The notes under the pieces are model-generated. The model saw only the letters and a program-made list of their open reading frames with translations, was not told the origin of the DNA and ran no database searches. A DNA stretch of 64,000 bases from Phycisphaerales bacterium (GTDB taxonomy: Bacteria; Planctomycetota; Phycisphaerae; UBA1845), in assembly GCA_013140575.1 (NCBI GenBank), contig JABFSN010000049.1:1-64000 (forward strand). The letters are read 5' to 3'. The position numbers and the translations under genes are program-made. Numbering within the stretch: position 1 is the stretch's first letter; the number at the start of each line of letters is the position of its first letter. Shown here piece after piece: positions 43,481-51,893 of the stretch.

Positions 43481-44407
43481 ATGAATGCCGACGTATTGGC
43501 CGCCATCCAACGCACCGACGCCCTCCCCTCGATGCCCCAGATCGTCACCCGCTTCTTCGAGATCACGCTCGAGCCGAACTACCGGCAGGAAGACATCATC
43601 CAACTGCTCTCCACCGATCCGGGAGTGGCCGCCGACATTCTGCGGCTGGCCAATTCGCCCCTCTTCGGCGTCACCCGCAAGGTCGGCAGTCTGCAACAGG
43701 CAGCCACCCTGTTGGGCATCAAACGCATTCGCACCCTGGTGATGGGACGCTGTCTGGTCCAGGGGCTCAGCTCCACCGGCTCCAAACTCATCGACTCCAG
43801 CTACTACTGGCGCCGATCGCTGGCCACCGGAGTATTGGCCGCACGATTCGCCGATCACACCGCCCCCTCGTTCCGCGAAGAGGCGTTCATGACCGGTCTG
43901 TTCAGCGACGTCGGCATCGTCATCCTGGCCCGCACGTTTCCGCAAAAATACGCGCCCGCCGCCGACGCCTATGCCCCGCGCAAGGGAACCGAATTGACCG
44001 CCGTGGAAGCCCAATGCGTGGGCACGACTCATCCGCTGGTCAGCGCCATGGTCCTGGAGAAATGGACGTTGCCGGAACGCATGGCCTTGGCCGTCCGGCA
44101 CCACCACGATCAACTGCTGCCCGACGGTTTGCCCGAAGGTGTCGCCGAACTCACCTGTGCGGTCCACGCGGCCTCCGACATCGCCCGGCTGCTCTGCGAG
44201 GCGCCGCACGCGGACGAGGTCGCCCGCATCTGCGCCGAGGCCATGGACGTGGTCAAACTCGACGTTTCCGTCTTGAAATCCGTCCTCACCGCGGTCGAGC
44301 GGGACATCACCGAATTGGCCGGCATCCTCAAAATCGACGTCATCCCCAGCAAGGTCTACGGCATCATCGCCGACACGGTCTCGCACATGCTCGCCCCGAC
44401 CGCGTAA
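43481..44407 (+). CDS. HDOD-domain signalling protein, 308 aa
   Basis: A single HDOD domain (an HD-related output domain without intact metal motif): LPSMPQIVTRFFEITLEPNY, LLSTDPGVAADILRLANSPL, VGSLQQAATLLGIKRIRTLV, and later MTGLFSDVGIVIL and VRHHHDQL. HDOD proteins commonly accompany chemosensory and c-di-GMP pathways, and this one is divergent from cheW. Role is regulatory, with partner unknown. Convergent with the next gene, 25 bases between stops. Confidence 0.88.
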   Translation: MNADVLAAIQRTDALPSMPQIVTRFFEITLEPNYRQEDIIQLLSTDPGVAADILRLANSPLFGVTRKVGSLQQAATLLGIKRIRTLVMGRCLVQGLSSTGSKLIDSSYYWRRSLATGVLAARFADHTAPSFREEAFMTGLFSDVGIVILARTFPQKYAPAADAYAPRKGTELTAVEAQCVGTTHPLVSAMVLEKWTLPERMALAVRHHHDQLLPDGLPEGVAELTCAVHAASDIARLLCEAPHADEVARICAEAMDVVKLDVSVLKSVLTAVERDITELAGILKIDVIPSKVYGIIADTVSHMLAPTA

Positions 44408-44432
44408 CGCCGCGACGCCGAGCCCCACCGGG

Positions 44433-46769
44433 CTACGGCATGTCGCAGCATTGGATCGTGCCGGCAAAAGCGTCGAGCACGGCCAATATGTCGAAAATGT
44501 CCACCTGACCGTCGCCACCCGTGCATGGGACCAAATCCACATCGAGCGCCGAACAGTCGTTGAAATTGCCCGCGAAGCCGTCGAGCACGCAGAGGATGTC
44601 GAAGATGTCGACGGTACCATCCGAATTCGCATCGCCGTAGTCGTAGTTGCAGGCGGGCTCGTAGAGCAGCTCTATGCCGTCAAACGAGCGCAAGGACGAG
44701 GCGAGCATTGTTCCCGCGCCGCTCGTCGGGTCTATGCTGAAAAGCCCGTCGGTGCCGACGCCATAAAGCACGTTGTTGAACGGGTCGAGCGTCAACCCGT
44801 CGGGAACGACGCCGATACTCCCCACCACGCTCACCTGCGCGTCGTCCGGGCTGATGGTAAACAAGTCGTCGTTGGTATTTGCGGCATAAAGCGTATCGGA
44901 GATTCGATCGAAGCACGCGGCGGTCATGCCGGAGCTCATCGGTCCGAGGACGGTCTCCGTTCCAGTGTCCGGATTGAGCCGGACGAGCCCGTAGAATTGA
45001 GAGCCCTGCACCGTCGCGTAGAGTTCGTTCAGATCGGGATTCGACGTCAGCGACGCGTAGTCGGAGAATCCCAAGTCATAGCGTCCGGTCAACGGCGTGC
45101 CTTCGCCGGAATCGAAGTCGATGTTGATCATCTGGGACCAGTGAAACCGATCCGATCCATAAAGCGTGTTGGAGTCCGGATCGAACGCGAGGTTCCACAC
45201 CGAATCGAAGCCGAGAGTACCGACGGCCGTCGCGCGGAGCGACGCCGGGTCGATCCGAAGCAGCGCCGATGATTCCGTCCACGTCGACGATTCCGTGCCC
45301 AAGAGCGTGCCCGAGTTGGAATCAAAGTCCAGTGCGCCGATTTCCTGCCATTTCAGATTGCCGTTGTTCGAGACCTCGCCCGTCAACGGATCGATGGCGA
45401 ATAGTTGATATTGCAACGGCTCGACGCCGTTGGCCGTGGCGAACAGCGTATTGGAGCCGGGGTCGAACGCCAACCCGAAGAAATCACGCGCAAAGGGAAA
45501 ATAGGGTCCGGCGATCAGGCCGGCGCCAGTGGCCGTGTCAATAGTGATCAGGACGCGGTCGTCGTCGTCGAGACCGAAAAGCGTGTTTGTGTTCTCGTCG
45601 AACGCCAGTCCCTCGACCTCGCGGAAACCGATTGACCCGACGATTTGGACTTCGGCCGTCGCGGGGTTGATGGTGATCAGTTCATCGACGCCCGAATAGC
45701 CGTCGACCTGATTAATACCGTAGAGCGTGTCCGTGTTCGGGTCGAACGCCAGCGCCGAGACCCGCTCAAATGGCAAAATGCCAATGCCGGTTCCCGTTCC
45801 CGTCGTCGCGTCGATGGTCAACAGGTAGTGGTTTTCGCCATCCGCGCCGTAGAGGGTGTTGGTGTTGCGGTCGTAAGCCAGTCCAATCACACTCGGAAAC
45901 CCCAGCGGCACGATCGGCTGCCAGGCCGCGGTCTGCGGATCCACGGTGATCAACAGATCGCCGTTCCTATCCACGGCAAGCAACGTGTGGTTTGCGGCAT
46001 CGAAGGTTAGGCTCAACAAACTCGTCGGCGTGGGCGCCCCGACGACCGTGGCCACCAGCGTTTCGGGATCAATGGCCACGATGGAGCTTCCATCGGCGAT
46101 GGTGTAGAGCGTGTTCGTGTCGGGGTCGTAGGTCAACCGACTTCCCTGTTCGTCGTCAAGATCGAAGGCTCCCAAGAGTGTCGCCTCCGCGGTTGCCGGG
46201 TCGATGACGATCAACTGATCCGGCGTATTCGTGATGCCCCAGAGCATGGAGGTTTGTGGGTTGAAGGCGATTCCGGTCGCGTTGCCGAACACCCCACCCC
46301 AATCGGCGATCAACGTGCGATCACCGGTCGCCGGGTCAATCGCGTAGAGCCAGTGTTTATGGACTCCGTAAAGCACGTTGGTCGTGGGGTCGAACGCGAA
46401 GTCGTCATAATGATCGGCCAACCCGATGACGGAAACCTCGCCGGTAGCCTGATGGATGCGCACGATCCGCCCAGTGAATTGATCCCATGCGATGAGATGG
46501 CCGGTGTTGGAATCGAGTTCGGCGCAATAAACGTCCGCGATGCCGGCCAAGCCCGTACCGGAAATCGGTGTGGCTGACGCGCTCGCAGCATCGAGCTCGT
46601 AAAGAAGCGGCCCACGGGTCGCCAGCAGTCGCGGTTCCGCAGTCACGCCGCCTGGTTCACCGCCGAAGACGGACGAGCCCTCGCAGCAGAGGAGCACGAG
46701 GGTCGTGCAAGCAAGGGCTGTCGCCGAGTAACGACGGCGCGAATCCCAAACCAGTTCACGGGATGGCAT
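44433..46769 (-). CDS. Secreted repeat (propeller-like) protein with dockerin-like tail, 778 aa
   Basis: ATG at 46769 follows GGAGAG and gives a signal peptide (TALACTTLVLLCCEGSSVFGG). The body consists of about 12-13 repeats of 45-55 residues with the consensus LAFDPNTNTLYG.D....LLTIDPATG....VG, typical of a beta-propeller or stacked-sheet protein. The C-terminus has two dockerin-like repeats (GDANSDGTVDIFDILCVLDG, GGDGQVDIFDILAVLDAFAG) and a final CC. Function unknown; surface binding or scaffold is likely. Upstream ATGs (46832, 46886) are in frame but lie before the signal peptide. Confidence 0.82.
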   Translation of the reverse strand: MPSRELVWDSRRRYSATALACTTLVLLCCEGSSVFGGEPGGVTAEPRLLATRGPLLYELDAASASATPISGTGLAGIADVYCAELDSNTGHLIAWDQFTGRIVRIHQATGEVSVIGLADHYDDFAFDPTTNVLYGVHKHWLYAIDPATGDRTLIADWGGVFGNATGIAFNPQTSMLWGITNTPDQLIVIDPATAEATLLGAFDLDDEQGSRLTYDPDTNTLYTIADGSSIVAIDPETLVATVVGAPTPTSLLSLTFDAANHTLLAVDRNGDLLITVDPQTAAWQPIVPLGFPSVIGLAYDRNTNTLYGADGENHYLLTIDATTGTGTGIGILPFERVSALAFDPNTDTLYGINQVDGYSGVDELITINPATAEVQIVGSIGFREVEGLAFDENTNTLFGLDDDDRVLITIDTATGAGLIAGPYFPFARDFFGLAFDPGSNTLFATANGVEPLQYQLFAIDPLTGEVSNNGNLKWQEIGALDFDSNSGTLLGTESSTWTESSALLRIDPASLRATAVGTLGFDSVWNLAFDPDSNTLYGSDRFHWSQMINIDFDSGEGTPLTGRYDLGFSDYASLTSNPDLNELYATVQGSQFYGLVRLNPDTGTETVLGPMSSGMTAACFDRISDTLYAANTNDDLFTISPDDAQVSVVGSIGVVPDGLTLDPFNNVLYGVGTDGLFSIDPTSGAGTMLASSLRSFDGIELLYEPACNYDYGDANSDGTVDIFDILCVLDGFAGNFNDCSALDVDLVPCTGGDGQVDIFDILAVLDAFAGTIQCCDMP

Positions 46770-47036
46770 GGCAACTCTCCTTTGAATGTCGGTGGTGCGC
46801 AATGAATCACGATATGATCGCCGAAGCCGCATGACGGTGGTTCCAACCCATACCGTGCGATCGCTTGGCCGTTGCAGACGGTGCAATAATGCTATCGCAC
46901 ATGACGCCCGACTGCAATAGATTTCGCCGTGAAGTTTGTGGGGTTCTTCGCGGATTCGAAAACAGCCCCATCGATCAAGCGGCGCTTCATTGCCGGGATT
47001 CCTCCCTCTGTGGGGCGGTATGGACCGGATTGGACT

Positions 47037-47330
47037 TCAAGTTTCCGTGCCGAACCGGTTGTTGACCAGTTCGACGAGGGCGTCGGCCGCCTTCGCAGCG
47101 TCGGCGCCGGCGGCGGTGATGCGGAGGATGGTGCCGCAGTTGGCACCCAGCAGCATCATCTCCATGGCGCTCTTGCCGTCGACGCGGGTGGCGGAGTTCT
47201 TCGTCGTCTGCACGACGATGTCGGCCGTAAACGTTTGGGCGAGATCCACGAACTTCATCACCGGTCGCGCGTGGAGACCGTGGGTGTTGCGAATGGCGAC
47301 CTCGCGAATGACGGGTTGGTCGGGGGGCAC
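47037..47330 (-). CDS. ptsH: Phosphocarrier protein HPr, 97 aa
   Basis: Complete HPr: active-site His20 in NTHGLHARPVMKF, regulatory Ser54 in KSAMEMMLLGA. GTG at 47330 gives a normal length; the region in front is repeat sequence. The presence of the serine segment leaves HPr-kinase control possible. A PtsN-type EIIA lies upstream, but no EI or sugar-specific EIIBC is in the window, so a regulatory PTS is more likely than sugar uptake. Confidence 0.9.
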   Translation of the reverse strand: MPPDQPVIREVAIRNTHGLHARPVMKFVDLAQTFTADIVVQTTKNSATRVDGKSAMEMMLLGANCGTILRITAAGADAAKAADALVELVNNRFGTET

Positions 47331-47379
47331 GATGTTACGTCCGCTCCGGCTGGGTTGGTCCGCGCCCTTCGCGAAGAGT

Positions 47380-47729
47380 TCACCGCGGAGGCGCAGAGGA
47401 CGCGGAGAAAAAAAAGGGCAACAACCCGTCAAACGGCGTTCTTTCCACGGCGTCCATTTGACCGCAAGGCATCATGTTTCTGACGAAACCAATCGCGCAG
47501 TCAAGAACGGCGTGGGCGAACGCCCCAAGGATGGACGGGATTTACAAGATTGACAGGATGGCATGGGTCTGCCCGCCCCCCCGGCGAAACCAGCCTGCAT
47601 CTCAATCTTGTTGATCTTGTCAATCATGTCCACCTCAACTTGTCCATCTTGTTTTTGATCGGTTCCAAACCGGGTCCGCGTCACATTTCCAATCTTTTTT
47701 TCTCCGCGTCCTCTGCGCCTCTGCGGTGA
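47380..47729. repeat. Inverted-repeat element, 350 bp, ends CTCCGCGTCCTCTGCGCC type
   Basis: The left end 47380-47415 (TCACCGCGGAGGCGCAGAGG, then ACGCGGAG and an A run) is repeated in inverted form at 47695-47729 with a single mismatch over about 35 bases. The interior contains GGATTTACAAGATTGACAGG and related ATCTTGT/TTGTCAATC sequence, itself of repeat character. No gene. It fills the 431-base gap between hpr and ptsN and may separate their transcripts. Confidence 0.8.
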
Positions 47730-47761
47730 ATCCCCGATTCGATACCGCGTCCGGGCGGCGA

Positions 47762-48235
47762 CTATTCCTCCGCGATCTCGTCGGCCTCCCGGATCATGTC
47801 GATGATCGCCTCGCGGCTGTCGGCCTGCCGCAGAAAACGGCGAAAATTCTCCCGCCGCATGTGTTTGAAAATCTGTTCCATCGCGGCCAAATGGGAGTCG
47901 GGATCGTGGAGCGGGCTGACCAGAAGGACCACGGTGTACACCGGGGCCCGATCGAGGGCGGCGAAATCGACCCCCACGCTGGAGCGCCCGATGGTCGCCA
48001 CCATGCGTTTGGCCCCGTCGAACTTCACGTGCGGAACGGCCACGCCCTTGCCGAATCCGGTGCTGCCCTCGTTTTCGCGTTTGATGGCGATCTTGCTGAC
48101 GTTTTCGACGTGCCCGGGATCAATCGCGCCGTGTGCCGCCAGGCTCGACACCAGTTCGCGGATGACGCCGTTGCGCTCCGTGGCCTGCAACTCGTGAATG
48201 AACGATTCGCAGAGAAAGAAGTCGGTCAGCTTCAT
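47762..48235 (-). CDS. ptsN: PTS EIIA domain protein, PtsN (fructose/nitrogen type), 157 aa
   Basis: EIIA-Ntr/fructose fold: FFLCESFIHELQATERNGVI at the start, KRENEGSTGFGKGVAVPH with the phospho-accepting His, and VVLLVSPLHDPDSHL. It would take phosphate from HPr and act as a regulator. The order hpf-ptsN resembles the rpoN operon of proteobacteria, although rpoN itself is not here. It follows hpf by 49 bases. Confidence 0.9.
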   Translation of the reverse strand: MKLTDFFLCESFIHELQATERNGVIRELVSSLAAHGAIDPGHVENVSKIAIKRENEGSTGFGKGVAVPHVKFDGAKRMVATIGRSSVGVDFAALDRAPVYTVVLLVSPLHDPDSHLAAMEQIFKHMRRENFRRFLRQADSREAIIDMIREADEIAEE

Positions 48236-48284
48236 AAAACCGTCGTTTTCCCGATGGTGACCACCGGACCAAAGCGCCCCCGGA

Positions 48285-48608
48285 CTAATCGGTTTCCGGC
48301 GGTATCCTGCCCGTGTGCATCCGGTTACGGGATTTTTCCTTGTGTTTGGTCAATTGTCGCTCGAGCTTGTCAATCGTCAAATCCACCAGCGCCATCCCGT
48401 CGGTGCCAACTTCCTTGGCCACGAAATCGCTCCGGGCACCGGCTCTGACGATGAGCTCCACGGAAACCTGATCGCCTTGCCCATCCCACAGCACCTCGAT
48501 GGACTGGATGCGGTCGTAGAACCGCAGCAACTTCTCGGCCTTCTTGCGCGAATACTCCTTCATTTCCTCGGGCAGGTCGACATGCCGGCTGACCACGGTT
48601 ATCTGCAC
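48285..48608 (-). CDS. hpf: Ribosome hibernation-promoting factor, short form, 107 aa
   Basis: S30AE/HPF family: MQITVVSRHVDLPEEMKEYS, RKKAEKLLRFYDRI and a basic C-terminus. At 107 aa it is the short form, without the dimerisation domain of long HPF, so it should block the ribosomal decoding centre in resting cells. GTG start with a near-perfect AGGAGGTGA six bases upstream. Confidence 0.9.
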   Translation of the reverse strand: MQITVVSRHVDLPEEMKEYSRKKAEKLLRFYDRIQSIEVLWDGQGDQVSVELIVRAGARSDFVAKEVGTDGMALVDLTIDKLERQLTKHKEKSRNRMHTGRIPPETD

Positions 48609-48671
48609 GATTCACCTCCTGCCGCAGGGCGGCCTGTCCGCCCGCGGATTCACCCTCGCCATCCGGCGGCA

Positions 48672-49520
48672 TCACGCCTCGACCGCCGCGAGAACCCGAT
48701 CGCCCGCACGCGTCTCCCCCGGCCGGACGATCCCACCACTGATGATATAGCGGAGCGCCTCATCGATGGAAATGGGCAACTCCATGATGTCGGCCCGGGC
48801 CACGGTGATCGTGTACCCCATAAAAGGCGTTGGGGAGCTGGGAATGAACACCGTAACCAGCTCGCGTTCATCCCTTTCCCGCAGCGGCCGCATCGGCGGT
48901 CCGGTAACAAGGCCCACCGACCAGATGCCCACACGTGGGTACTCGACGGCCACCACGCCCGCAAATTCGAGGGGCTTGTCGGAAATGAACATGTCCGTGA
49001 CCTGCTTGATGTTGGGGTAGATGCTTTTGATGAACGGCACCCGCATCAGGGCCCGTTCAAGGAATTGCCACGTCCGCCTACCTACGAAACTGGCCAATAG
49101 GTAGCCGGTGAAGTAAATCAGTAAAAATGCAATCAGGAACCCAATCAGGTTGAAAAACTTCCATTTGCGGGTCGCGATTTCCCATTTCGCGTCGGTCGCA
49201 TCTCGGTCAGCGGCCGAACGGATCGCCGGATTGCTGGTGATAAGCGTCCTGGCGGCCTCGACGGTCCTGAATTGTGCCGTTTCGCGACGTCCGTGGTTGT
49301 TCCAAGAATCAATAGGGTCGCCGTATTGCAGGACGGCCTCGTCGTCAATTCCCAGCCACGGATGCGGATCGCCACCCCACGAATAAATGGCCACCACGCC
49401 GCGGGTGATGTACCGGGCGATGTTCTGGTCAATGAAGCGGTACCCCCAGACCAACAGGGCGATGGTCAGAATGGTCGGCGCCAACGCGGCCAAACCGTGC
49501 TTGAATAGTTTTGTTTCCAT
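48672..49520 (-). CDS. DUF502 membrane protein, 282 aa
   Basis: Two N-terminal hydrophobic segments (APTILTIALLVWGYRFI and FFNLIGFLIAFLLIYFTGYL) with a periplasmic-type loop of about 80 residues, then the conserved DUF502 soluble part: RVPFIKSIYPNIKQVTDMFI, VAVEYPRVGIWSVGLVTG and VFIPSSPTPFMGYTI. Biochemical function is not established for the family. ATG 49520 places the first membrane segment near the start. Upstream of hpf by 63 bases; probably one transcript. Confidence 0.87.
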   Translation of the reverse strand: METKLFKHGLAALAPTILTIALLVWGYRFIDQNIARYITRGVVAIYSWGGDPHPWLGIDDEAVLQYGDPIDSWNNHGRRETAQFRTVEAARTLITSNPAIRSAADRDATDAKWEIATRKWKFFNLIGFLIAFLLIYFTGYLLASFVGRRTWQFLERALMRVPFIKSIYPNIKQVTDMFISDKPLEFAGVVAVEYPRVGIWSVGLVTGPPMRPLRERDERELVTVFIPSSPTPFMGYTITVARADIMELPISIDEALRYIISGGIVRPGETRAGDRVLAAVEA

Positions 49521-49718
49521 CCGTGGCGAATCCAATGCCGAACGGCGCGCGTCCGGTTCGCAGGAGCAGACATGCGTTTCAGCCGGGACCGAATCCGCTC
49601 TCGGGCCGCGTCGGCAGGCCGCGCGGCGTGACACATTTCGGGCAGGGTTGAATGTACGCACGGCCCGCGCCACGGTCAATCGTTGCTGGAGACGTTCCCG
49701 CGGACTAGGATCGCGGTG

Positions 49719-50294
49719 ATGCCTGCGGATCGCACGATCGGCCTCCACAAACACCGTGCCGCGCTATGCTCGGCCGCCATGCTGGCGGGGGTCACCGGTC
49801 TCGCGTCGCTGATGGTGAACGGTCAGCACGACGACGTGCCGTTGGGCGCCGGCGTGCGACCGGACGATTGGGACGTGTCGTTTCAACCGCCGGCCGATTG
49901 GCGGCGGGTGCCCGGCAGCGACTATGGCGTGCTCGACGCGCTGGTATTCGTGGAACCCGAAGTGAATCACGCAAGGCGGTTGCTTTTCGTCGGACGCCGA
50001 CGTGCCTTCGCCGGCGGTGACGTCGAGGGAATGGCGGCGGCGTTCATTCACGACATCGAGTATCAGGGCATTTTGGCCATGTTGATTCAGCCGCGGTTTC
50101 AGGTCATTCCGCGCTTCGGCGCCAGTGGTTCATCTGCCGTCCAGGATCCGCGAAAGGGCACGATCGCAATCGCGACTGATTCAGACGACCGCTGGGCCTA
50201 TTGTGCGGCGATGTCGTTCGAAGGGCGTGAATCCGACCGCGGAGATCTGGGCCTGCTGGAGAAGGTCATTCGATCGATCGAGCGGGCGCCATAG
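49719..50294 (+). CDS. Hypothetical protein with N-terminal membrane anchor, 191 aa
   Basis: ATG at 49719 (MPADRTIGLHK) follows GCGGTG weakly. A hydrophobic segment (SAAMLAGVTGLASLMV) near residue 25 could be a signal or anchor. The remainder (FQPPADWRRVPGSDYGVLDAL...LLEKVIRSIERAP) resembles small planctomycete envelope proteins that I cannot name. It precedes the pseudopilin gene by 184 bases, in an AT-richer gap. Confidence 0.6.
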   Translation: MPADRTIGLHKHRAALCSAAMLAGVTGLASLMVNGQHDDVPLGAGVRPDDWDVSFQPPADWRRVPGSDYGVLDALVFVEPEVNHARRLLFVGRRRAFAGGDVEGMAAAFIHDIEYQGILAMLIQPRFQVIPRFGASGSSAVQDPRKGTIAIATDSDDRWAYCAAMSFEGRESDRGDLGLLEKVIRSIERAP

Positions 50295-50478
50295 TTTTCC
50301 TAATCATCGCAATTATCCCATTTTTGCACTCGGCGGTTTGTTCTCCGTGACATTGTTTTTTTGCTGGAATTCTTGTCGCATTGCGGGGTATCATGCGCGG
50401 CCAAGGCGCATCGGCGGATTTCCGCCGCAGATCAAGGCCCGAAGTCGTGCCGCGGGTGGCGGTTGTGGAGCGGTTGAT

Positions 50479-51534
50479 ATGACGGCGATCAGACGACGGA
50501 AATCACGCGCGTGCCACCCGTACACGGGATTCAGTCTCGTCGAATTGCTGGTGGTGTTTTCGATTCTGTCATTGTTGGCCGGCGTCCTGCTGCCGTCGTT
50601 GCGCGGGGCGCGGGAACAGGCGAAGATCGTCGCGTGCGCTTCGAACACGGCGGCGATCGGCCGTGGGGCGGCGGCATACTCGGCCGAGTGGAACGGTTGG
50701 ATGTGCGGATCGCCGGGCACCAGCGGCAGCGTCATGTACCGCAAGCCGAGACCGGCGCCGGAGGACGAGGAAATCGACACGATCCCGATGCAGATTTGGG
50801 ACTGGGCGGCGCCGGTGGCCGCGCACAGTTGGAAGAACTCGATGCCGACGAATCGCGCGGAGCGCATGAAGCCGTTGCTGGAGGACATGTTCCGGTGCCC
50901 GTCGAATTCGTTCGAGGCCGACCCGTACCCGCGGAAAATGGGCAAGTTCGATCGGCAACGAATGGTCAGCTACAACACGATGCGCAATTTCCTGAGCTGG
51001 ACGCGGACGTCGGTGGCGCGCAATTCGAGCAAGCCGTGGGGTGAAAAAGCCCCGCATCACGAGGCCAGTTTCGATCGCATCGGCGGGAACACGTTGCCGC
51101 CGAAAAATTACGTTCCGCGGATGGACCGTATCGAACGGCCGGCGATGAAGGCGTACCTGGCCGACGGGAATCGTTATACGGATATCGGCGGCGAGCTGAC
51201 GTATGACCTGGAATGGGACGCCATCGCGGGCGGCGCTTTCGCCAACGGCGGTCCGACGATCCGCGAAACCAACGGCAAGTTGGTGCTGTCCGCCTACCAC
51301 TACGACAAGGAGCTCGGCAAGTACGCCTACCGGCACAAATCCAAGGGGGAACGCGGGATCGTGGTGAATTACTACGACGGGCACAGCGCGTTCATGACCG
51401 AGACCGAATCGCGTCATCCCGACACCTGGTGGCCGACGGGGACGATCATACCGGCGGAAGATTTCAACGACCCATCGCGGGCCGCGATCAAGGATCGAAT
51501 CAACGCGGACGGCAACTACGTAGTCGGGCGGTAG
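50479..51534 (+). CDS. Type II/IV pseudopilin-like protein, 351 aa
   Basis: A type III prepilin signal: basic leader, then GFSLVELLVVFSILSLLAG with the Gly-Phe cleavage site and Glu5. The C-terminal YRHKSKGERGIVVNYYDGHS resembles the H-x-DG motif of planctomycete-type (DUF1559-like) pseudopilins. GGAG lies eight bases upstream of ATG 50479; in-frame upstream sequence has no signal. Such proteins are numerous in planctomycete genomes, and their roles in secretion or adhesion are mostly unknown. Monocistronic to judge by the repeats after it. Confidence 0.85.
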   Translation: MTAIRRRKSRACHPYTGFSLVELLVVFSILSLLAGVLLPSLRGAREQAKIVACASNTAAIGRGAAAYSAEWNGWMCGSPGTSGSVMYRKPRPAPEDEEIDTIPMQIWDWAAPVAAHSWKNSMPTNRAERMKPLLEDMFRCPSNSFEADPYPRKMGKFDRQRMVSYNTMRNFLSWTRTSVARNSSKPWGEKAPHHEASFDRIGGNTLPPKNYVPRMDRIERPAMKAYLADGNRYTDIGGELTYDLEWDAIAGGAFANGGPTIRETNGKLVLSAYHYDKELGKYAYRHKSKGERGIVVNYYDGHSAFMTETESRHPDTWWPTGTIIPAEDFNDPSRAAIKDRINADGNYVVGR

Positions 51535-51616
51535 CGGCTTCAGACCAACCGGGACGCGCCCGCGGTCGTCTCGCCTGTTGCGATGGGTTCCACACGCGGA
51601 CATTGGTTCCGTGTGG

Positions 51617-51789
51617 CCCGCCACTCGTGTGGCGGGTTTCGATCAATACACACGACCGGCACGCTGCCGCGCCGTGGTATGTGTTTAGCGTGGGGAACGC
51701 CAAATCAGAGCCGTGGGGCGCAAACCCGCGGTTTCTTAAAACGCGGGGCGCCTTCGATCCTCCAATCACCGGGCTTGCGCCGCCCGGTG
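51617..51789. repeat. Three hairpin repeats after the pseudopilin gene
   Basis: CCCGCCAC-TCGT-GTGGCGGG (51617-51636), an imperfect CCGTGGG/CCCGCGG stem (51711-51732), and CACCGGGC/GCCCGGTG (51767-51789, 7-base loop). The last two are preceded by TCAGAG and followed by CCTGAAA, resembling the paired units elsewhere. The 359-base gap 51535-51893 has no supported gene. Confidence 0.7.
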
Positions 51790-51893
51790 CCCTGAAACAA
51801 GTGGAATACGCCAGACACGTACGCGGGGCGTGGATCGTCGCCGAGATCGCCCTGAATGGCCATTCGTCGGACATCGCACTATCGTCGTCATGA

